DNA from: Chondrus crispus
Taxonomy: Eukaryota; Rhodophyta; Florideophyceae; Gigartinales; Gigartinaceae
DNA length: 64,000 nt
Reading direction: 5' to 3'
Assembly (NCBI RefSeq): GCF_000350225.1
Contig: NW_005179110.1
Span: 32,315 to 96,314, forward strand
In this document: one piece after another, positions 58,148 through 64,000 of the stretch
Layout of the letters: every line of letters begins with the position of its first letter
How positions within the stretch are numbered: the stretch's first letter is position 1
Made by a program: the position numbers and the translations under genes
The notes under the pieces: model-generated
The model's input: the letters and a program-made list of their open reading frames with translations, nothing else
Databases searched by the model: none
Told to the model about the DNA's origin: nothing

Positions 58148-61100
58148 CTATTCTTCACGGACCTTGGCTTTCCGCCTCCGTGATTTCTTCTCCGATTTCT
58201 TCCTCTTCGGAGTGCCTTCCTTCCTGTCTGACTTCGCGCTCTTCTGCGCTATGAAAGTGTCTTTTTGTACGCCGTCGACTTTTGAGGTGGTGTCGTCTGG
58301 CTGTTTGCTGTTCGGCGACGGATCGACTAGTTCGCAAAAGAAGCCATACCTTGCCCTGTGGAGATCCGCGGCTCCATACGCAATTCCTTCCGTTGATGCA
58401 ACTCCTTCTGCCGCCTCGACAGCATTTTTCACAGAATCTAGCTTCCCCCCGGCCTCCGTGACATTGTTCTGCGTTCCATCCTGTACTCCCTTCAAAAGCG
58501 TCTGAATAAAATGGAAGGATTTTGAAGAGACCCCGGCTTGGACATGCACAGGGCCGTCAAAATGACGTTCGAAAGCCTGCGCAAGACTCGTTTGATTCCT
58601 ACCGAGTCCCACAACTTCTGTTTCAGTTGCTGATGTCGAGGAGGTCGGGTATGAATAATTTGCAGCAATCGGTAAGCCGCTCGATCTGATTTTGTCCCCT
58701 CTACCCACATGCTCATGCTTACCAAGCAAACTCTCAAGTTTCCCTACAGTAGTCGACGAAAGAGATTTAAGTTGTGTCTCTGGTGACATAGAAGATGTCA
58801 ATAGCGAGAGCTTGTCATCAGCACTGTCTGACACACTGTAGAAGCAGATGTCCAGGCTAGAATTCACGCACGCCAATGGTGGCGGCATTGCTTGGTCCAT
58901 ACTTGAATTTTCCACGAACTCTAGCGACATCACATCTGCCCCAGCCGTCAACCGAGATACTCTCAGAGGATATGGTGAGCTGGCATCGAAAAAGACAATC
59001 GCTGTGTCCAAAGAATTTGTTTTTGCAGAGGTTCCTGTGAAACTTGAGCCAGACTGCTCAACTGCTTCGAATTTTCGCTTCGGTCGCTCTCGTTTCGCAA
59101 GCTTATCACGGCTTTTCCGTGAATCCTTGCCTCCAGATGTACTCTGAGCACTAGGCGAGCGCGTCGATTTTGTAAATCGCCGCCGTGCTTTGGACAGAAC
59201 TTCGTCATCCGAATAAACTTCTTGAAAATCGATCTGCTTCTCTTCAGCGCTGGTGTCCGCTACTGCTACAATTGATGGGATTTTCACGGCAATCGCGAAA
59301 ATTCCATGTGTTTCATTTGTTGCAATCATCCCGGGATATGTCCTGATTCTCGACGACCATAATATTCCAAGCGTTATCGCGTTCCATACATATATTCCGG
59401 TCTCGGTCGCAGCTATGAACAGTGGGCATTGCTTGTACACAAAGGAAACCGACTTAATCTTTTCTTCAGACGGTGGATGCACAAGAGCGTGTAATAATTC
59501 CACTTTCACAGATGACGGTGATTCCAGCTCGGGCCTTTCGTCTGCATCTGCGCCTAGGTGTTGAGTTGTAGAAGTACCAGCCATCAAGTCTTCAACGTGC
59601 CATACAGTGAGAACACTTCCGCAGCCGACACCTAAAATAGAGCCGTCGTTTGAAAAACATGCGCTTGTACAAGGTAGGCCTTTGTATCCAAGTTGTGCTT
59701 CGCTTCTCCATATGGACCTTTCCCCCTTTATCCCTTTTACTTCCCGCCATAGTTTAAACTTGCCATCACATGACGTAGTCACGACAACGGGTTTTCTTGG
59801 GTGAATGCAAACGGAAGATATTCCATTTCCAACGCCATGAGGCTGTCGAAACAAAGATACCATTGACGGGACATCATTGTTTGGCTCAAGATTCCAAAAA
59901 CGCAAAGTCGTAACATCTTTTTCGATATCAAATTCTTTGCTTGGGTTTGTGCAAAGGAATTGTTTGTCCACTGTGACCATGACGTTCCCAGAAGGGCCCA
60001 GCTTCACGAGAGTAGTAATCGGCGGGGCTGGACGTTTAGCCTGCCCACGAATTGTTTTGGGTCCATGAACAATATTGCCAGGAATTGTGCATGCATCGCT
60101 GATGTGCTTTCCTTTGAACAGATCGTAGCTCTGAACCTTGCTGCCCGTACCAAAAATCATCACGTAGCCTTCGCGTCTCGGATCCCGAGTAATTCCCATG
60201 AATGGATTCTGATTTCGGTGGAGTTGTGATGACAGAGAATGAGCGTGATCCATAAGGTTTAAGTTCCCGATAATTGCTTGTATACCACGGATTGTTGAGG
60301 TTATCGTGCGAGAGGCTTGATCCACTAAGCGCACGGAGTTATCGGCTTGAGTTAGACAGTACAGGGATTCGTCATTCGAGACAGAAATCGCCAGTATCGG
60401 TGCTCCCAAACGAGGGAGGAAACTTTTCGTGCCGAAGTGATTTCTAGTCATCTGCCATGTTACGAGCGCTGCCTCTGCGCCGCCCGATACGAGAACGTTG
60501 CCGTCATGTGAAAAAGACAGGGCTCGCACTGCGGATGAGTGCCAATGAAGTTTGGAAGACGGTGCAGCTGATTGTTCCAGTCTGACAGATCTCGGAGCAT
60601 TAGGAAGCAGACTGCACGGATTGCGATAAACAAAAACTGCTCCAGCCTCATCCCCAACGGCAACCATCGCTCCATCGCTACTCACAGAAACGCAAGTAAG
60701 CCAAGAATAATGTCTGACGACCGCGGCGCAGCCCTGCTGACCTTTCCCGGTTGACCTCAGTTGCAATAAATTGGACTGTATCATGGCTATATAGCTACCG
60801 CTGGACGGAGCAGCGACCGCCGAAACAGCGGTTTGCAACGATTTCGGTTTGAAGAGGGTTCGTATTCTTGACTTTTCTTGCTTCGACAAGGACACAACTA
60901 ACAAGGCAGCTTTTCCCACGCAGGCTACCTTGTTCGGTCCCGCTTGACACATTGACAATATTTCCTGCCCAACGTCGATGGTTCGCAGGCAGCTTCCGTC
61001 AGAGATGTCCCATACTCTGACAGTTCCATCTTGAGACGCAGACACTACTCGCATATTTCCAGCGGGTACTACTGCCACGACTTTTGCGGAATGCCCTTGA

Positions 61101-61243
61101 AGAGTGGCGATACATGATGGGTCCTCATCTGAAAGCAAGAACACCCGCAGAACTCTGCCGAATGGGATTACGATATGGCGCCCGGATGAAGGCCATGCCA
61201 CTGGGCTTGTGGCCACCAAGCCAGTAATTGGATTTGAAGTCAT
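58148..61243 (-). CDS. UTP17: U3 snoRNP protein UTP17/WDR75-like
   Basis: The 1031-residue protein has two WD40 propellers over about 1-650. Typical repeats are CIATLQGHSAKVVAVVPAGNMRVVSASQDGTVRVWDISDGSCL and SSKLHWHSSAVRALSFSHDGNVLVSGGAEAALVTWQM. These are followed by FLPRLGAPILAISVSNDESLYCLTQADNSVRLVD, a combination characteristic of WDR75/Nan1 (UTP17). UTP17 is part of the UtpA (t-UTP) complex that starts small-subunit pre-rRNA processing in the nucleolus. The C-terminal third is charged, with Lys/Arg-rich ends (KRKKSEKKSRRRKAKVREE) fitting nucleolar location. No intron. The start is the ATG at 61243. Confidence 0.82.
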   Translation of the reverse strand: MTSNPITGLVATSPVAWPSSGRHIVIPFGRVLRVFLLSDEDPSCIATLQGHSAKVVAVVPAGNMRVVSASQDGTVRVWDISDGSCLRTIDVGQEILSMCQAGPNKVACVGKAALLVVSLSKQEKSRIRTLFKPKSLQTAVSAVAAPSSGSYIAMIQSNLLQLRSTGKGQQGCAAVVRHYSWLTCVSVSSDGAMVAVGDEAGAVFVYRNPCSLLPNAPRSVRLEQSAAPSSKLHWHSSAVRALSFSHDGNVLVSGGAEAALVTWQMTRNHFGTKSFLPRLGAPILAISVSNDESLYCLTQADNSVRLVDQASRTITSTIRGIQAIIGNLNLMDHAHSLSSQLHRNQNPFMGITRDPRREGYVMIFGTGSKVQSYDLFKGKHISDACTIPGNIVHGPKTIRGQAKRPAPPITTLVKLGPSGNVMVTVDKQFLCTNPSKEFDIEKDVTTLRFWNLEPNNDVPSMVSLFRQPHGVGNGISSVCIHPRKPVVVTTSCDGKFKLWREVKGIKGERSIWRSEAQLGYKGLPCTSACFSNDGSILGVGCGSVLTVWHVEDLMAGTSTTQHLGADADERPELESPSSVKVELLHALVHPPSEEKIKSVSFVYKQCPLFIAATETGIYVWNAITLGILWSSRIRTYPGMIATNETHGIFAIAVKIPSIVAVADTSAEEKQIDFQEVYSDDEVLSKARRRFTKSTRSPSAQSTSGGKDSRKSRDKLAKRERPKRKFEAVEQSGSSFTGTSAKTNSLDTAIVFFDASSPYPLRVSRLTAGADVMSLEFVENSSMDQAMPPPLACVNSSLDICFYSVSDSADDKLSLLTSSMSPETQLKSLSSTTVGKLESLLGKHEHVGRGDKIRSSGLPIAANYSYPTSSTSATETEVVGLGRNQTSLAQAFERHFDGPVHVQAGVSSKSFHFIQTLLKGVQDGTQNNVTEAGGKLDSVKNAVEAAEGVASTEGIAYGAADLHRARYGFFCELVDPSPNSKQPDDTTSKVDGVQKDTFIAQKSAKSDRKEGTPKRKKSEKKSRRRKAKVREE

Positions 61244-61728
61244 GTGGTGTCAACTTTTCCGGTGTTGAAGGCTTGCTTTCGTATCGGAGATAAATGGCCT
61301 TGCCACGGAGACGGATTTCGCGTAGGGGACGTCGGCGGTGGCGTATCTATTACAAACTTAATCATACTGCCGCACTGTGCCAGAGAGGACTCATGCTGGG
61401 TTGAATCCACAGCACCGTACGTGTACACCAACGACGCGAATGTTTCGGTACTGTACACGTGTACAGTACAGCTCTGTTCGTCTGAATAGGAAAACTCGGC
61501 ATGGAAATGGGTTTCCAAATTTTGCTCTTCTCCTCGACACGAGCTGGTAGGCATTCTAACTCAACTGAACTTATACCGCGAATACCACCTACTCACGTTA
61601 GCGAAGTGTGTGCCCCATGAAATCTTGCGCCTACACATCCCTCACATTCGTCCCTTCTTGGTAATGTCCATGGACGCTTTGAGACGGACATCTGCGTCGC
61701 AAAACAAGTTCCAATAGCTGATATCATC
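61244..61728. promoter_or_regulatory. divergent UTP17/SEC10 promoter with 22-bp GTAC palindrome
   Basis: At 61448-61469, GTACTGTACAC is followed directly by its complement, giving a perfect 22-bp palindrome built from two GTACTGTAC/GTACAGTAC nonamers around CACGTG. A further GTACGTGTACACC lies at about 61418. It sits roughly midway between the two start codons. Confidence 0.5.
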
Positions 61729-64000
61729 ATGCATGGAGGGCGTCGAAATCTCACAAGCGGTGAAGAACCCAACGCCTTTCGACTAGCACATGCGGCACCA
61801 CCATTCGGTGCCCCAATTTCTTCGCTAAGCAAGGGTACTAGATATGCTTTTGGCTCTGAATATCCCGCGGCGTCCCATTCTATATTTTCACGAGTTGCAC
61901 CTGACTTTCAACCCTCACAATCCCATCCCTTTGAACCAGCCTCATGGTTAATCGCCTCAGATTTGTCTTCTCCGTCCTTCAGCGCTCACGACTTCCTTCA
62001 GAGTGCTCTATTTCAAAGATATGAAGCCTCTCGTCCCTCTCATCTTCCGGTCCTTGGCGATTCATTCAACGCTGATGCTGCACTTGCGGCCCTTGACACA
62101 GTCGAATCTGGACTCAGAAGACAGAGAGACGTTTCAAAGCGCGAAGAAGACCTCGCTCGCGATGAACTACGAAAGGTTTTGCATTTGTCAGCAAAAAAGA
62201 AGGAACAGCTTGTTCGTGCAGCGGACACAGTGTCGGCCAACGTATCTGCACTTGGTGAGGCCGGGCGCCAGGCCGCCCTCGCACTCAACGCTGATGTTAG
62301 TACTTTGCGAACTAGCGCAAGTCAACTGGCAACGCTGCAGGATACCCGCGACCTTGTCTCGTTACTGACAACAGAAAGCAGCGAATTAGATGTCGTTCGT
62401 GTAAGTCGATTGCTCTCAAAAGCTCGAAACCACTGCGAAGATGGATCTTTAGCGGCAGTACTATCTGAGGATGATTATCTCGTTGCCCGCGAAGAAATTG
62501 AGAGATGTGAGAATGAACTAGCTTCCTCTCTAGATTCTTGGATGAGAAACTCTGTTGATGCCGGAAACAATAACATCGTCAAAGAATGTGCCATGGCTGC
62601 GGAAGAGCTCAACATATCTGCTTCATTCATAGACTCCTACATATCCTACATATTTCGCTTGGATCACACTGGTCCTGATGACAGCAATGGGGCGCTGAGA
62701 GGTATAGAACACATGAATTCACAGGATATGCTACAGAAATTCCGTATTGCAGCCTGGGAAACTGTGAATTCTGTCGGAGAGATGATACCCTCAATATCAC
62801 AATCTTTCAATAATTCATCAAAGACCATGATTTCTTTATTGCGTCTGTTGTCGGAGAGGAAAGTCATTCCGATTGCGGACCATACTATGCATTCGCTTCT
62901 TTCACAGCACGTTTCCACCACATCGTTGAACAATGACAGAGCAGATGACTTCTTATCTACAACACCAACTAGGTATGCTACGGCCCGTGATTCTGTTGAA
63001 ATCTTAAGATCGCTTTCAATCACAGAGAACAGGGAAGAGAAGAGGGAGGAGGCCGATTCAGTGCTTTTGCAAAAAAGGCAAGATTTGACCGTATGTGGCG
63101 AAGTTTTTAAGTCGATGGGAAAGCTAAGGAATGACCTCCTTGTCCAATGTTCAATACCAGAATGCAATCACTCGAAGATATTCCAAGAGCAAGGCATGGA
63201 CCCATTTATTTGCTTCGCAAGAAAATGGGTTCCTCAACTCTTGAGGCAAGAAAAGGCCTGGGTCGATCAGCAACTTGGTGCGGCTTTCTTCGATATCACT
63301 CGGGTAGAAGCAAATGCTCCCAGACTAGCACCTCGGGAGAATAGTGATGCGGCAGCTTATCATCGATATCGGTCATTCTACAGTCAAATCTCGTCCAGAT
63401 ATTTGCAAATGACTGGCAATGCAATTGAGAGTACACATGAATCGCTTTGCCGTATAGCAACGATTTTGAGCACGGTTCTATCCATAGAATCACTGTCTTT
63501 AAAGGACTTTGTAGCATCCTTCACAGAAGCCGAACAGTCTCCAATGCATGAGAATTCGCTTCTTGAGCACATTTCAGAGTCCGTTCTCAAAGCAGAAAGG
63601 TTTCAAGAACGGCGGGAAGTGCTTACTGAAGGGACTGCGTCGCCCAAGATAAATACGACGATGAGTTCGAAACATGCCATCGCCGAAATATCCGCTGTTC
63701 TTCGTGAAATGCTAGATGGCTTGGTGATATGCTATCTGGCGAACGCGGAGACAATCTTGCAAGCAGCCTCTCACCTGCTACCCATATCCGAGGCTGATGC
63801 GCAGGCACATGACCTCTGGGTAAGTGGGGTTTCCCCACTCACAGCGTATATGCAAGCTGTTGAAGTTTTATTGCGATCAAACCAAGCACTGAGTGAGTTC
63901 CTTTTGACTCTTGAATTCTCCGACCATGTCTCACAATTCAGTAGCCCCTCATTGAGCCCAGAAGATGAATTAGCTATGTACATTCCTTCAAGAACAAGAG
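61729..64000 (+). CDS. SEC10: exocyst subunit SEC10/EXOC5-like, 3' end beyond window
   Basis: An uninterrupted frame runs from the ATG at 61729 to the window edge (757 codons, no stop). The N-terminal ~85 residues are Ser/Pro-rich. A coiled-coil-like region follows (LRRQRDVSKREEDLARDELRKVLHLSAKKKEQLVRAADTVSANVSALGEAG). Next comes the SEC10-like helical region with LSKARNHCEDGSLAAVL and VKECAMAAEELNISASFIDSYISYIFRLD, which aligns with the conserved region of SEC10 where the chain enters the helical rods. SEC10 tethers secretory vesicles at the plasma membrane in the exocyst. Similarity is moderate; another CATCHR-type tethering subunit is the alternative. The C-terminus is missing only because the window ends. 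Confidence 0.6.
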   Translation, partial: MHGGRRNLTSGEEPNAFRLAHAAPPFGAPISSLSKGTRYAFGSEYPAASHSIFSRVAPDFQPSQSHPFEPASWLIASDLSSPSFSAHDFLQSALFQRYEASRPSHLPVLGDSFNADAALAALDTVESGLRRQRDVSKREEDLARDELRKVLHLSAKKKEQLVRAADTVSANVSALGEAGRQAALALNADVSTLRTSASQLATLQDTRDLVSLLTTESSELDVVRVSRLLSKARNHCEDGSLAAVLSEDDYLVAREEIERCENELASSLDSWMRNSVDAGNNNIVKECAMAAEELNISASFIDSYISYIFRLDHTGPDDSNGALRGIEHMNSQDMLQKFRIAAWETVNSVGEMIPSISQSFNNSSKTMISLLRLLSERKVIPIADHTMHSLLSQHVSTTSLNNDRADDFLSTTPTRYATARDSVEILRSLSITENREEKREEADSVLLQKRQDLTVCGEVFKSMGKLRNDLLVQCSIPECNHSKIFQEQGMDPFICFARKWVPQLLRQEKAWVDQQLGAAFFDITRVEANAPRLAPRENSDAAAYHRYRSFYSQISSRYLQMTGNAIESTHESLCRIATILSTVLSIESLSLKDFVASFTEAEQSPMHENSLLEHISESVLKAERFQERREVLTEGTASPKINTTMSSKHAIAEISAVLREMLDGLVICYLANAETILQAASHLLPISEADAQAHDLWVSGVSPLTAYMQAVEVLLRSNQALSEFLLTLEFSDHVSQFSSPSLSPEDELAMYIPSRTR

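Noticed and set aside
1-64000. tRNA, rRNA, spliceosomal RNA and CRISPR arrays
   Set aside because: None was seen by eye; there are no spaced direct repeats of CRISPR type and no convincing B-box with acceptor stem. A tRNAscan and Rfam search would be needed to be certain.

Overview
The window looks like nuclear DNA of a plastid-bearing eukaryote with a compact, intron-poor genome, most likely a red alga. The evidence is indirect. Several products look plastid-targeted (IspF, RbfA, an ORANGE-type protein, an IGPS-like protein, a cyanobacterial-type radical SAM protein). They sit beside ordinary eukaryotic nuclear genes (histones, PEX19, BUB2, SEC10, ERV1, UTP17, SUMO protease). Only three of about thirty genes show a spliceosomal intron, each about 110-120 bp with GT-AG ends. 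The organism call is an inference; no taxonomic marker such as rRNA is present.

Layout. 0-14.5 kb is gene-dense: a PAM2/Smr protein, an IGPS-like protein, a CA1P-like phosphatase, a GST, an inositol-dehydrogenase-like oxidoreductase, an ORANGE-like protein with one intron, PEX19, spermidine synthase, an IspF-HisE fusion and a membrane RING-H2 protein. 14.5-22.8 kb is gene-poor. It holds two small single-pass membrane proteins, a long fold-back, several perfect palindromes and nested terminal-inverted-repeat elements. 22.8-34.7 kb holds a 998-residue radical SAM protein, a second RING-H2 protein, a Harbinger-like element and a 0.5 kb MITE. It then holds a dynein-intermediate-chain-like WD40 protein, an NPPY methyltransferase and a Dullard/Nem1-type phosphatase. 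34.7-37.6 kb shows no gene. 37.6-50.5 kb holds a divergent H2B/H2A pair, a tRNA wobble-uridine hydroxylase fused to an O-methyltransferase, RbfA, ERV1, a SANT/Myb protein, STN1 (one intron), an unknown plastid-type protein, a SUMO protease and HIU hydrolase. 51.4-53.5 kb is a decayed pogo-like DNA transposon. 53.8-64 kb holds KLHDC4 (one intron), BUB2, UTP17/WDR75 and the 5' part of SEC10, which runs off the edge.

The items most worth attention are these. (1) A single polypeptide joins a TrhO-type tRNA U34 hydroxylase to a TrmR/CCoAOMT-type methyltransferase, so it could carry out both steps of 5-methoxyuridine formation. (2) The MEP-pathway enzyme IspF is fused to the histidine-pathway enzyme HisE. 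(3) The two histone genes each carry the same 18-nt hairpin, 60-61 nt after the stop codon, resembling a variant histone mRNA 3' stem-loop. (4) An IGPS-family protein has lost several catalytic residues. (5) A nonamer, GTACTGTAC or its complement, recurs in intergenic DNA, in one promoter as a 22-bp palindrome. (6) A 116-bp fold-back has arm differences that are mostly G-U compatible.
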